DNA of 64,000 bases from an uncultured Flavobacteriales bacterium. Lineage in GTDB: Bacteria > Bacteroidota > Bacteroidia > Flavobacteriales_D > Sanyastnellaceae. The translations under genes and the position numbers were made by a program. The stretch spans positions 43,146 to 107,145 of the forward strand of contig CAJQIB010000026.1 of NCBI GenBank assembly GCA_905478325.1, written 5' to 3'. Positions 17,387-26,711 of this stretch are shown piece after piece (position 1 is the first letter of the stretch; each line of letters starts with the position of its first letter). Under the pieces are notes generated by a model. It saw only the letters and a list, made by a program, of their open reading frames with translations. It did no database searches and was not told where the DNA came from.

Positions 17387-19105
17387 ATGAAGCACATTTT
17401 TACCCTGGCCTTTATGGCCGCATCTATGGCCATGATGGCCCAAGTTGGTCTAATCACCTGGGAGGTGAACATGGCCAACGAAACAGTCTCTCCTGAGGGC
17501 GTGTACATCGCTGGTGGCGATTACTTTGGTCTTCCTGGTGACAATCCCTTGACGGACGATGATGGAGATGGCGTCTGGACGATTACCATGGCCATGCCAT
17601 TGGACTACACCGGAGCATACACCTTCACCAACGGAGCTTGCTTAGATTATTCTTGCAAAGAGAATATCGTAGGTCAAAGCTGTGCGTTTGGAACGTGGAG
17701 TGATCGTGAATTGCCTACTGTTACGGGCGACGCAACGTATTCTACTTGCTTTTCTCAATGCTCAACAGACGGTTCTTGTGCATCAGTTTCTAATGCAGAT
17801 GTGACCTTCCGTGTGAACATGGCCGAGCAGATCGTGACAGCTGGTGTTTTTCTTCACGCTGGGTTTGATGGCTGGGGTTCCATTCCGATGACGGATGAGG
17901 ACGGAGACAATGTCTTTGAGCACACAGCATCTTTGGAGTCTGGCTCCGTATATGAGTACTTGTTTCAAAACGGACCAGGTGGCAATGAAGCGTTTGATTC
18001 GACGTATGTAGAATGCACCCTCACGAGTGGAGCCTACACAAACCGAATTTTGAATCTTGAAACAGCGGACGCGTTTGTCACAGATGCTTTTTGCTTCAAT
18101 TCTTGCGGTGCATGTCAAGACACCACGGGTGGCGATGGTCCCTACAATGTCACGTTCAACGTCAACATGGCCAATGAAGAAGTGGATCCTACTGGAGTTT
18201 ACTTGGCAGGAGGTGCTGACTTTGGCGTTCCTGGAGACAACATGATGACTGACGAAGATGGCGATGGCATTTACAGCATCACCATGAGCTTGGCGTCTGG
18301 ATACACGGGCTACTACGCATTTACCAACGGTGCTTGTGGAGATTGGTCGTGCAAAGAAAACCTCGCAGGTCTTCCTTGTGGCGATCCAGAAAACTACAAT
18401 GACCGTACGGTCGGCCCAATCAACGGCGCGACAACGATTAGCACATGCTTCGGACAATGCTCTACCGACGGTTCTTGCGAGCAGGTTGATATTGCAGCTG
18501 TAACGTTCCGAGTTGATCTGTCAGAAGCAGCGGTTGTGAATACAGTGAATATCTTCGGAGGCTCAGTCAATGGATGGAACAACACGGCCACACCGATGAC
18601 AGACGAGGATGGAGACGGTATTTATGAAGTGACCGTTGAGTTGGCTGCTGGTGGACACGAGTACAAGTTCATCCACAACGGATCAGAAGAGATTTTTGAC
18701 CCCATCGTACATGGTGCTTGCACTGTCACAACGGCCGATTCGATTTATACGAATCGCTACGTGATGGTAGAAGGAGCAGAAGACTTGACTACAACCGCTT
18801 TCTGCTTCAATGCTTGCATTGAATGTGAAACAAGCAATGGCGTTTCAGAATTGGATGCGGCCGCGTTTGAATTGACGCCTTCGATGGCAAGCGAATCAGC
18901 TACGTTGCGATTCCCTGTTGCTTTGGCGACATCACGCACGCTGAACATTGTCGGTTTCTCTGGAGCCTTGGTTGAGCAATTCCGCATCCCTGCTGGAACG
19001 GAAGTATGGACTTTGAATTTGACAGGCTATGCCCCGGGCATCTACTTTGTCAATGCTCAAGCTTCTGGATTGAATGCTACGCGTAAGCTTGTTGTGATTC
19101 AATAA
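17387..19105 (+). CDS. Secreted multi-module glycan-binding-like protein, T9SS type A
   Basis: A 572-residue secreted protein (signal peptide 1-19, ending M-M-A-Q) built from four beta-rich modules in an A-B-A-B order: about 22-132, 137-245, 255-365 and 370-480. Each module contains a D-x-D-G-D-G/N acidic loop, such as T-D-D-D-G-D-G-V-W and T-D-E-D-G-D-G-I-Y, which may bind calcium. The A modules share T-N-G-A-C followed by S-C-K-E-N, and each ends in a C-F-x-Q-C-S-T-D-G-S-C cluster. The B modules begin V-T-F-R-V-N/D and end in a Cys cluster (C-F-N-S-C / C-F-N-A-C). A T9SS sorting domain occupies about 495-572. The fold resembles starch-binding or CBM-like sandwiches, so a surface glycan-binding role in this locus is likely. 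No catalytic motif is seen. Confidence 0.78.
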   Translation: MKHIFTLAFMAASMAMMAQVGLITWEVNMANETVSPEGVYIAGGDYFGLPGDNPLTDDDGDGVWTITMAMPLDYTGAYTFTNGACLDYSCKENIVGQSCAFGTWSDRELPTVTGDATYSTCFSQCSTDGSCASVSNADVTFRVNMAEQIVTAGVFLHAGFDGWGSIPMTDEDGDNVFEHTASLESGSVYEYLFQNGPGGNEAFDSTYVECTLTSGAYTNRILNLETADAFVTDAFCFNSCGACQDTTGGDGPYNVTFNVNMANEEVDPTGVYLAGGADFGVPGDNMMTDEDGDGIYSITMSLASGYTGYYAFTNGACGDWSCKENLAGLPCGDPENYNDRTVGPINGATTISTCFGQCSTDGSCEQVDIAAVTFRVDLSEAAVVNTVNIFGGSVNGWNNTATPMTDEDGDGIYEVTVELAAGGHEYKFIHNGSEEIFDPIVHGACTVTTADSIYTNRYVMVEGAEDLTTTAFCFNACIECETSNGVSELDAAAFELTPSMASESATLRFPVALATSRTLNIVGFSGALVEQFRIPAGTEVWTLNLTGYAPGIYFVNAQASGLNATRKLVVIQ

Positions 19106-19151
19106 GCCTTGCTTTTTTGCTACTTGATTGATCAAATGACTTGAATTTCTT

Positions 19152-22100
19152 ATGAAAAAATTGCTCTTAGCATTTGGTCTGATTGCCACCTGTCTCGTAA
19201 CCGCCTTCTCTCAAGGAAGGTCGGTTACGGGCGTGGTGACATCGGCCGATGAAAACTCAGGGATCCCCGGCGTTACTGTCGTCGAAAAAGGGACCCAAAA
19301 CGCCACGTTCACAGACATCGATGGCCGTTACACGTTAAGTGTAGCCTCGGATAATGCTGTCTTGACGTTTTCTTTCATTGGCTATGTGAACCAAGACAAA
19401 GTCGTTGGTTCCGAGGCCTCCATTGACGTTACGCTTATTCCAGACATTGAAAGCTTGGATGAAGCCATTGTCATGGGATACGGTAACCAAAAGCGGAGCA
19501 AGATTTCAGGCGCCGTAGGAACGATCAGCACGAAGGAAATCACTTCGTTGCCTGTTTTGAGAACAGAGCAGGCTTTGCAAGGTCGGGCTGCGGGTGTCCA
19601 AGTCACTCAGAACTCCGGTCAGCCGGGTTCAACCCAGTCGATTCGAATTCGGGGTACAGGTTCGTTGAACAACGCCGAGCCGTTGTTTGTGGTGGATGGC
19701 ATCCCAAGTGGAGGCATCGATTACCTGAATCCATCGGACATCGAGTCCATTTCAATTTTGAAGGATGCGGCATCGGCTGCCATCTATGGAGCCCGAGGCG
19801 GTAACGGTGTCGTTTTGATCACCACCAAATCCGGTTCAAAAAATCAGAAAGCTCAAATTACGTATGAGAGCTATTACGGCATTCAAGAGCCTTGGAAGTA
19901 CATGGCGCTTTTGAACGCAGAGGAGTATGCCATTCTGATGAACGAAAGCCGTTCAGCAGGAGGGTTGACTCCATTGGCTGCGTTGTCCAACCCAACGGCT
20001 TTAGGCGAAGGGTTCGATTGGCAGGATGAGATTTTCGAGCGCGCACCCATGATGAACCATTCGTTTAGTTTCACCAACGGTACGGCGAAGTCGTCTACGG
20101 CCATTGGAGGCAGTTACTTCACTCAAGATGGTATTATTGGCGGTGAGAAAGGACGCTTTGAGCGGTATACCTTCCGTGTCAACACACGACAAGAAGCGGG
20201 AGAGAAATTCCGAACAGGACAAAATGTCAACTTCACCTACCTCGACCGATCAGCATTGGCCGAGAACAATGAATTTGCAACGCCTGTAGGACGCGCCTTG
20301 AATATGGATCCTACGACAGCCGCTAGACGACCAGATGGTTCGTTCGCTTACTCGGAATTCATTGATTCAGACATTGCCAATCCGGCCAATCAAATTGCAC
20401 TCACCAATGACCAGTGGGTTACCAACCGTTTTGTTGGGTCCACTTTCGGTGAGTATGACATTCTTTCCAACCTCAAATTCCGTTCGACGATGTCCGTGGA
20501 TTTGAGCTTAGGATCACAAACGATTTTCAACCCGACGTACGATCTGGGCATTGGGCCAAATGACCCGAATCGTCCAGCCTATGAGTGGCGTGAAACCAAT
20601 TCATTGGTTCGGGGCGAAAACAAGTGGAGCACATGGCAGTGGGAGAACACGTTGGACTACACGAAGGAATTCCAAAACGGGGATGACATCCAAGTCACAG
20701 CAGGTTACTCAGCCTTGCGAAGTCACTACACGAACTTTTATGGCTCACGCGACAGCTTGGTCTCCAACGAAGTTGAGTATGCGTATCTCAACAACAGTTT
20801 GAATTCAGCCGAGCAGGCTCCTTCAGCGAATGGTGGTGTAAGTGAATCGTCTTTTGTGGCGCAATTCATGCGAATCAACTATAGCTTGGGCAATGCGTGG
20901 TCATTCTCAGGTACAGTTCGCCGGGACGGTTCGTCTCGTTTTGGAGCAAACAATCGCTACGGTGTTTTCCCATCACTTTCAGCAGCATACAACCTGACAG
21001 AATTGCCATGGGTAGCGGAGAAAGATTGGATTGATTTCCTCAAGCTTCGTGGAAGCTGGGGTCAGAATGGAAATGCAGACGGCATTGGAAACTTTGATTA
21101 TACCTCGTTGGTCTACAACGGCTTGAACTACACGTTCGGTCCAGACCAACAGCAAGTCAATGGAGCCGGTCCTGTCAATACATCGAATCCTGACTTGAAA
21201 TGGGAAACGGTGGTTCAGACCAACTTTGGTTTGGATGCAGACCTCTATAAAGGGAAACTCAACATCGTGTTGGATTACTTTGTGAAGAGCACGAATGATA
21301 TGCTAGCTGTTGTTCCATTGCCCGGTATTGTTGGATTCAGCCCTTCTGCTACCAACGTGGCTTCTGCGAAGAATAGCGGAGTGGAATTGGCATTGAATCA
21401 CCGCAATCAAGTGGGTGATTGGAACTATAGCATTGGAGGTAACATCGCATTCATTAAGAATGAGGTGACTGGTCTTGGTGAAGGTGGACAACCGATCTCT
21501 ACGGGTAATGTCTTTGGTGCGGGCGACTTCGTTTCTTACACGGAGATCGGCATGCCAATTGCTTATTTCTATGGCTTCGAAACCGACGGTATTTTCCAGA
21601 CAGATGCGGAAGCAGATGCGTACAGAGTTTACGTCGATCAAGAATTTGTTCGAATTCAGCCTGACGCACAAGCGGGAGATGTTCGATTTGTCGATCAAAA
21701 TGGCGATGGTGTGGTTGACGGTGATGACAAGGTTCAGATCGGAAATCCGCATCCGGATTTCACCTATGGACTCAACATGGAAGTGAAGCACAAAGGATTT
21801 GATTTGAGCTTGTTCTTGCAAGGTTCTCATGGCAACGATCTCTACAACGGTGTATTCCGTTACGACCTGAATACAACGAATTTGCCGGTATCTGCATTGG
21901 AGCGTTGGACCGGAGAGGGCACGAGCGATATCCATCCTCGCATCTCCCATTCTGATCCCAACCAGAACAACCGCGTTTCTGATCGTTTCATTGAAGACGG
22001 TTCATACATGCGAGTCAAAAACTTACAATTGGGATACACGCTGCCGGCTTCCGTGCTCGAGCAGATGAAAATCTCGAAGTTCCGTGTCTACGTTGCGGCG

Positions 22101-22238
22101 AGCAATCTCTTTACGTTCACGAATTACAGTGGATTGGATCCGGAAATTGGATCACGTGGAACCTTGGAGATCGGAATCGATCGTGGGTTTTATCCTTCGG
22201 CTCGTTCCTTTATGGCGGGTGTAAACATCACATTCTAA
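19152..22238 (+). CDS. susC: SusC-like TonB-dependent outer-membrane receptor
   Basis: A 1028-residue SusC/RagA-type receptor that imports oligosaccharides across the outer membrane using TonB energy. A signal peptide (1-20) is followed by a carboxypeptidase-like regulatory domain (about 23-100, G-V-V-T-S-A-D ... G-I-P-G-V-T-V). A TonB-box-like stretch near E-A-I-V-M-G-Y-G leads into the plug domain (G-R-A-A-G-V-Q-V-T, then I-R-I-R-G-T-G-S-L and P-L-F-V-V-D-G-I-P). The 22-strand barrel fills the rest and ends in I-T-F, with an aromatic terminal residue as usual. SusD starts 10 bp downstream. The locus context points to beta-1,3-glucan oligosaccharides. Confidence 0.95.
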   Translation: MKKLLLAFGLIATCLVTAFSQGRSVTGVVTSADENSGIPGVTVVEKGTQNATFTDIDGRYTLSVASDNAVLTFSFIGYVNQDKVVGSEASIDVTLIPDIESLDEAIVMGYGNQKRSKISGAVGTISTKEITSLPVLRTEQALQGRAAGVQVTQNSGQPGSTQSIRIRGTGSLNNAEPLFVVDGIPSGGIDYLNPSDIESISILKDAASAAIYGARGGNGVVLITTKSGSKNQKAQITYESYYGIQEPWKYMALLNAEEYAILMNESRSAGGLTPLAALSNPTALGEGFDWQDEIFERAPMMNHSFSFTNGTAKSSTAIGGSYFTQDGIIGGEKGRFERYTFRVNTRQEAGEKFRTGQNVNFTYLDRSALAENNEFATPVGRALNMDPTTAARRPDGSFAYSEFIDSDIANPANQIALTNDQWVTNRFVGSTFGEYDILSNLKFRSTMSVDLSLGSQTIFNPTYDLGIGPNDPNRPAYEWRETNSLVRGENKWSTWQWENTLDYTKEFQNGDDIQVTAGYSALRSHYTNFYGSRDSLVSNEVEYAYLNNSLNSAEQAPSANGGVSESSFVAQFMRINYSLGNAWSFSGTVRRDGSSRFGANNRYGVFPSLSAAYNLTELPWVAEKDWIDFLKLRGSWGQNGNADGIGNFDYTSLVYNGLNYTFGPDQQQVNGAGPVNTSNPDLKWETVVQTNFGLDADLYKGKLNIVLDYFVKSTNDMLAVVPLPGIVGFSPSATNVASAKNSGVELALNHRNQVGDWNYSIGGNIAFIKNEVTGLGEGGQPISTGNVFGAGDFVSYTEIGMPIAYFYGFETDGIFQTDAEADAYRVYVDQEFVRIQPDAQAGDVRFVDQNGDGVVDGDDKVQIGNPHPDFTYGLNMEVKHKGFDLSLFLQGSHGNDLYNGVFRYDLNTTNLPVSALERWTGEGTSDIHPRISHSDPNQNNRVSDRFIEDGSYMRVKNLQLGYTLPASVLEQMKISKFRVYVAASNLFTFTNYSGLDPEIGSRGTLEIGIDRGFYPSARSFMAGVNITF

Positions 22239-22248
22239 GCTGAGTAAC

Positions 22249-23781
22249 ATGAATCAGAAAACTCTATTTTCAGCATGCATTGTGGCGATCTCATTGATGG
22301 CCTGCAAGCAAGACTTCTTGGAGATCAAGCCTCTCGTGGGCGCTTCAGAAGCCAATTTCTTTTTGAACGCTGCGGACGCAGAGGCAAGCATCATTGCTTG
22401 TTACAATCCGTTGCAGCAAGAGGTGACCAACCTTCAAGGTTTTGGCCAGTTAGCACCGCACTTTCGCTGGTACTTCGGCGACATCGTTTCTGACGACTCC
22501 TTTAAGGGTGGATCGGGCGATGGTGACGAGCCAGAATTGCTATTGTTTGAAAATTTCCAAGGCAATTCGACGTCTAAGTTGATTCTTGCGGAATGGCAAG
22601 CAGCGTACCGTGGTATCGCGTATTGCAACCTGTCAATTAACCGGATTCCGGAGATTGACATGGACCCAACAGACAAGGCGCGTTATATCGGTGAGGCTGC
22701 CTTTCTTCGGGCATTGTGGTATTTCAATCTCGTTACAATGTTTGGCGATGTGCCCTTGGTTTTGGATAACCTCGCCCCAAGTGAATACCAGCAAGAGCGT
22801 TCACCTGCATCGGTTATTTGGGCTCAGATTGAGCTTGATCTCGAGGTGGCTCGTCAAGGATTGCCAAATCGCAGTGGCATGTCTGTTTCTCAGATTGGTC
22901 GAGTGACCCGAGGAGCAGCAACGTCTTTGCTCGCAAAGGCTCACGCATACCAAAGTGAATGGCAGGCATGCTATGACATGGCAAACGAAGTCATGGCCTC
23001 TGGAGAATACTTTTTGGATCCCAATTACAGCAACATCTTCACCGAAAGCGGTGAAAATGGACCAGGTTCTATCTGGGAGATTCAATACATGAATGCTTCT
23101 GGTGGCAACTGGGGCAATCAGTTGGAAGGAACATTTACGAATGTATTTACACGTGCTCGTGGTCAGTTTGGTGGATATGGATTCAACATTCCAGAGCAAA
23201 ATTTTGTAGATGAATTTGAAGCGAATGATCCCCGATTGACAGCAACCGTCTTTCAAGAAGGGGATGCCATGGGAGATCGAGGAGTGTTCTCATTGGATGC
23301 CACGGGCATGCCACACCCATATTACACGAAGAAATACTTTATCAATGCCGGAGATGAGGCACCTTTTGGTGACCCGAATCCCAACGGTTACTCCAATGAC
23401 CGCATGATTCGGTATGCTGATGTTATTTTATTCAAGGCAGAAGCAGCCTATCATTTGGGCATTGAGGATGAGGCGAAGGCTGCGGTACGCATGGTTCGTG
23501 ATCGTGCTCGAGGCGGTGCTGAGCAACAATTTCCAGGTGTTCTCCCCAATACGGCTGTGAACTTTGCCACGGGTGAAGCTTTGTTGGAAATGATCTATCA
23601 CGAGCGGCGCGTTGAATTGGGACTCGAGGGGCATCGCTTTTTTGACATTGTTCGTCAAGGCCGTGCTGCAACTTTATTGGGCGAAGATGGTTTTACTTCT
23701 GGAACTCATGAAGTATTCCCCATTCCTGAAGCGGAGATTACGCTGTCTGGAGGATTGATTACACAAAACAATGGATACTGA
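22249..23781 (+). CDS. susD: SusD/RagB-family glycan-binding lipoprotein
   Basis: A 510-residue SusD-like protein, the lid that captures glycan over the SusC channel at the cell surface. The lipobox is L-M-A-C (about Cys19). Family landmarks include a TPR-like helical core, A-Y-R-G-I-A-Y-C-N near 120-128, A-x-F-L-R-A-L-W-Y-F-N-L near 150, and the C-terminal R-R-V-E-L-G-L-E-G-H-R-F-F-D-I-V-R segment. The length is typical. It is closely coupled to SusC (10 bp gap) and to the PKD lipoprotein, whose start touches its stop. Confidence 0.95.
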   Translation: MNQKTLFSACIVAISLMACKQDFLEIKPLVGASEANFFLNAADAEASIIACYNPLQQEVTNLQGFGQLAPHFRWYFGDIVSDDSFKGGSGDGDEPELLLFENFQGNSTSKLILAEWQAAYRGIAYCNLSINRIPEIDMDPTDKARYIGEAAFLRALWYFNLVTMFGDVPLVLDNLAPSEYQQERSPASVIWAQIELDLEVARQGLPNRSGMSVSQIGRVTRGAATSLLAKAHAYQSEWQACYDMANEVMASGEYFLDPNYSNIFTESGENGPGSIWEIQYMNASGGNWGNQLEGTFTNVFTRARGQFGGYGFNIPEQNFVDEFEANDPRLTATVFQEGDAMGDRGVFSLDATGMPHPYYTKKYFINAGDEAPFGDPNPNGYSNDRMIRYADVILFKAEAAYHLGIEDEAKAAVRMVRDRARGGAEQQFPGVLPNTAVNFATGEALLEMIYHERRVELGLEGHRFFDIVRQGRAATLLGEDGFTSGTHEVFPIPEAEITLSGGLITQNNGY

Positions 23782-23782
23782 T

Positions 23783-24655
23783 ATGTTAAAGGTTATAAAA
23801 TTCAGTTCGGTAGCAGTCGTTGCTATCTGTGCTTTGGTATTAACACAATGTGCTCCTTATGAAGAAGAGGGAATCTCATTGCCTGGGGCTCCTGTAACTT
23901 CAATAGACTGGAGTTTTATTGACGCGGTGGATTCTACCGGCGCAGTCATTGGAATTGACTCCAATCGCATTGCAGTTTCTGCAGACGCAGTGGAAGGGGC
24001 TTTTTTGCACCTTTGGGACTTTGGCAATGGCATGACGTCCGATCAGCCTCTGGACACGGCGTATTACCCGGTCGAAGGAGAGTATGAAGTATCCTATTCA
24101 GTGCATACCAACGGCGGTATGGGACAAGCATCTGCGATGGTGTCAATTGCCCAAACGTTGGAACTTCCTTGCGAGGGAACACTCGCATTGCTGACGGGAT
24201 GCGATAACCAGAAATCGTGGAAACTATCTACTGAAATCGGAGCTGTCTCAGTAGGGCCTTCACCGTATTCAACCGAATGGTATACATCTCCACCTGACGG
24301 ACAAACGGAATTCCAGGATGACGACCGGTACCAGTTTACTGAAGATGGGGCCTATCTGTACAACAACAATGGAAGTACGATGAACCCATTTGACGGGTAT
24401 GTAGAAACCGAAATGGAAATCCCTCCTTCAACGTATTTCTTGACTCCGGGTTCAGGTACTTCAGGGGAGGATCAAATCAACTTGGCCTCGTTCAGTGAAA
24501 CGCTCTGTGGCTTTATGGGGATTTGGGATTCTGGACCCTTCTACGACATTGTTGAGATTACGGAAGATCGTTTGGTTTTGCACGGACCCACGCAATCAGG
24601 TGATTGCGAGCAGACCGATGGTTGGTTCACAATAATATTTACGGCAGCCCCGTAA
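23783..24655 (+). CDS. PKD-domain surface lipoprotein of the glycan locus
   Basis: A 290-residue lipoprotein (lipobox L-T-Q-C, about Cys23). Residues about 38-125 form a PKD domain (L-W-D-F-G-N-G and Y-P-V-E-G-E-Y-E-V-S-Y). The C-terminal 160 residues are a beta-rich domain beginning C-D-N-Q-K-S-W-K-L, a pattern seen in proteins placed directly after SusD in laminarin loci. It probably acts as an extra surface glycan-binding protein in the SusE/F position. The start could also be the ATG at 23771, which overlaps the SusD stop by 11 bp; the ATG at 23783 gives a better signal peptide. Confidence 0.85.
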   Translation: MLKVIKFSSVAVVAICALVLTQCAPYEEEGISLPGAPVTSIDWSFIDAVDSTGAVIGIDSNRIAVSADAVEGAFLHLWDFGNGMTSDQPLDTAYYPVEGEYEVSYSVHTNGGMGQASAMVSIAQTLELPCEGTLALLTGCDNQKSWKLSTEIGAVSVGPSPYSTEWYTSPPDGQTEFQDDDRYQFTEDGAYLYNNNGSTMNPFDGYVETEMEIPPSTYFLTPGSGTSGEDQINLASFSETLCGFMGIWDSGPFYDIVEITEDRLVLHGPTQSGDCEQTDGWFTIIFTAAP

Positions 24656-24692
24656 TTGAATGGTTTGAGATTGGTTCGAAATAATTTTCTGT

Positions 24693-25877
24693 ATGAAATT
24701 GACTCATTTTTTTGTTGGAGCTCTTTGTCTAACGTTGGTCTCTTGTGAAGCGTGCAATGAGCCGGAGCCGGGGGTAATTCCCGAAATCCGTTGGGCCAAT
24801 GACGTGACTGTTTTTGAAACCGCATCGACGTCTTCATTGACTTTCGAGTTGCGACTTAGTGAAGCAAGCAGTGAGCAAGTGTCGGTCCAATTTGAAACCG
24901 TGGATGGAACGGCTGTTGCCGGAGAAGACTACGTGGCGACATCGGCTACAGCTGTCTTTCAGCCAGGTGAGGTCAACGTGACGGTGGACATTCCTGTCAT
25001 TGCGGATGACTATTTGGAGCAGGATGAGCTTTTTAGCGTCACCCTCTCGAACCCAATCAACGGGTACATCAAAATTGGAGGGCCGACCGTAACCGGTGGT
25101 ATCCGCAATGACGATTCCATGATCAACATTTCTGATGAAGGGTATCAATCGGCAGAATCGTATGAAGGCCTGACATTAACGTGGGCTGATGAGTTCAATG
25201 ATGATTATATCAACTATGACAACTGGGGGTACGACTTGGGAAGCGGCAGTGGGGGGTGGGGCAACAATGAATTGCAGACATACACCAATAGCCCCACAAA
25301 TTCCTATCTCTCTGATGGACGATTGATCATCAAGGCAGAGAAAACGGGTGAAAATTCTTACTCATCAGCACGCATGAAGTCACTGGGCCTGCAGGAGTTT
25401 CAGTTTGGACGTATTGATGTCCGAGCGATCCTTCCAAAAGGCAAGGGCATTTGGCCCGCAATATGGATGCTCGGAGCGAACTATCCTGAAATGGGCTGGC
25501 CAGCGTGCGGCGAGATTGACATCATGGAACTATTGGGACACCAAGCTGGAACGGTGCATGGCACAGCGCATTGGGGCAATAGTTATTCGCAATGGCAGCA
25601 TCAGGGAAATGATATCAGCATCTATCCGGATCATTTTGATGGAGAGTTCCACGTTTTTTCAATTGATTGGTCTCCGAATGAAATCAACTATTTGATGGAT
25701 GATGAAGTGTACTTCACGGTCAATACGGCGATGATGAACGGTCAGAATTACCCTTTCAATGAGGCTTTCTTCTTTATCCTTAACGTAGCAGTTGGAGGCA
25801 ACTGGCCTGGGTATCCGGATGAGACAACGAGTTTTCCGGTTTACATGGCCGTCGACTATATCCGCGTATTTCAATAG
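24693..25877 (+). CDS. Calx-beta/GH16 laminarinase-type lipoprotein
   Basis: A 394-residue lipoprotein (lipobox L-V-S-C, Cys18). Residues about 30-140 form a Calx-beta domain (D-G-T-A-V-A-G-E-D-Y). The GH16 catalytic domain spans about 155-394, with nucleophile Glu274 and acid/base Glu279 in G-E-I-D-I-M-E, the beta-bulge form typical of laminarinases. W-P-A-I-W-M-L-G (254-261) is also characteristic of the family. It should cleave beta-1,3-linkages in laminarin at the cell surface, feeding SusC/SusD and then the GH3. The activity class is well supported; exact specificity (laminarin versus mixed-linkage glucan) is inferred from the motif form and context. Confidence 0.93.
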   Translation: MKLTHFFVGALCLTLVSCEACNEPEPGVIPEIRWANDVTVFETASTSSLTFELRLSEASSEQVSVQFETVDGTAVAGEDYVATSATAVFQPGEVNVTVDIPVIADDYLEQDELFSVTLSNPINGYIKIGGPTVTGGIRNDDSMINISDEGYQSAESYEGLTLTWADEFNDDYINYDNWGYDLGSGSGGWGNNELQTYTNSPTNSYLSDGRLIIKAEKTGENSYSSARMKSLGLQEFQFGRIDVRAILPKGKGIWPAIWMLGANYPEMGWPACGEIDIMELLGHQAGTVHGTAHWGNSYSQWQHQGNDISIYPDHFDGEFHVFSIDWSPNEINYLMDDEVYFTVNTAMMNGQNYPFNEAFFFILNVAVGGNWPGYPDETTSFPVYMAVDYIRVFQ

Positions 25878-26087
25878 GGCATTCTTGATGCTGCGGGGAG
25901 CTTTGCCTGTCCAGAGTTAGATGCGCGGTGTAGTGGATTTGCAATGCATTGGGACTAACAAAACCATGGTGCTGCGTGCTTTCCGACATGCTATTTCCTC
26001 GACAATCTTGTGGGGGTAAGTATCTTTTGGAGGTCGACTTTGGCCGGTTCTTGATGTACCTTGCCAACTCATTATAATACAATTCAT

Positions 26088-26669
26088 TTGGCCAGGTCTC
26101 AACAATCATTCAGTAAGCGCGAGCGCGAACTCAAGCGGGAAAAGAAACGTAAGGAAAAGGAAATCAAAAAATTAGAACGTCAGGAAAACAAGATGACCTT
26201 GGATTCTGATGATATGATTGCCTACGTTGATGAATTTGGACAAGTCACGTCGACCCCGCCAGACCCGAGCACCCGAGTGGAGGTGAAGCTTGAGGATATC
26301 GAAATTGGAATTCCAAAGAGAGAGGAGGAGGAGTACGATCCAATCCGCACTGGAATTGTCACTTTCTTTAATGAATCAAAAGGTTTTGGTTTTATTCGTG
26401 ATTTGGAAACGCAGGAAAGTGTGTTTGTCCACGTGAACAATACCAAAGAAGAAGTTCGGGAGAACAATAAGGTCCGTTTTGAAACGGAACAAGGTCCTCG
26501 CGGATTGGCAGCAGTGAAAGTCGAGATCTGGAGAGATACTGCACCAGCTGCAGCACCAGCTGCGTCCGAGGAAGCAGCGGCGGAAGCAGCTCCTGAAGCA
26601 GACTCGGCCGCAGACGCCACAGCAGATTCAGCTCCGGCCGCCGCAGCGAATGCCGCTCCCTCAGAATAA
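26088..26669 (+). CDS. Cold-shock-domain protein with basic N-terminus and Ala-rich tail
   Basis: A 193-residue protein of the Bacteroidetes long cold-shock family. A strongly basic N-terminal helix (about 1-35) is rich in alternating Lys/Arg/Glu. D-D-M-I-A-Y-V-D-E-F-G and T-S-T-P-P-D-P segments follow. The cold-shock domain (about 95-150) has K-G-F-G-F-I (RNP1) and V-F-V-H-V (RNP2), which bind single-stranded RNA. A low-complexity tail rich in Ala, Glu and Pro (about 155-193) ends the protein. I place the start at TTG 26088 because family members begin M-A-R-S-Q, and here that reads (TTG)-A-R-S-Q. An upstream ATG at 26061 would add nine residues with no homology. It is probably an RNA chaperone or translation-associated factor. 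Confidence 0.87.
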   Translation: MARSQQSFSKRERELKREKKRKEKEIKKLERQENKMTLDSDDMIAYVDEFGQVTSTPPDPSTRVEVKLEDIEIGIPKREEEEYDPIRTGIVTFFNESKGFGFIRDLETQESVFVHVNNTKEEVRENNKVRFETEQGPRGLAAVKVEIWRDTAPAAAPAASEEAAAEAAPEADSAADATADSAPAAAANAAPSE

Positions 26670-26677
26670 AACTTGCG

Positions 26678-26685
26678 TAGTTTTG
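26678..26685 (+). promoter_or_regulatory. -7 promoter box upstream of 26712 gene
   Basis: TAGTTTTG is an exact match to TAnnTTTG, 26 bp before the ATG at 26712 and just past the cold-shock gene's stop. No clear -33 element is visible, as that region is coding sequence. Confidence 0.4.
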
Positions 26686-26711
26686 AATTATTAATCATTA
26701 ACTCTGTAAAA

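Noticed and set aside
17783..18457. Long minus-strand frame within the repeated-module gene
   Set aside because: It mirrors repetitive coding sequence; the plus-strand product has a signal peptide, modules and a sorting domain.
26222..26698. Minus-strand frame opposite the cold-shock gene
   Set aside because: The Ala/Ser-rich translation is the shadow of the Ala-rich tail codons.
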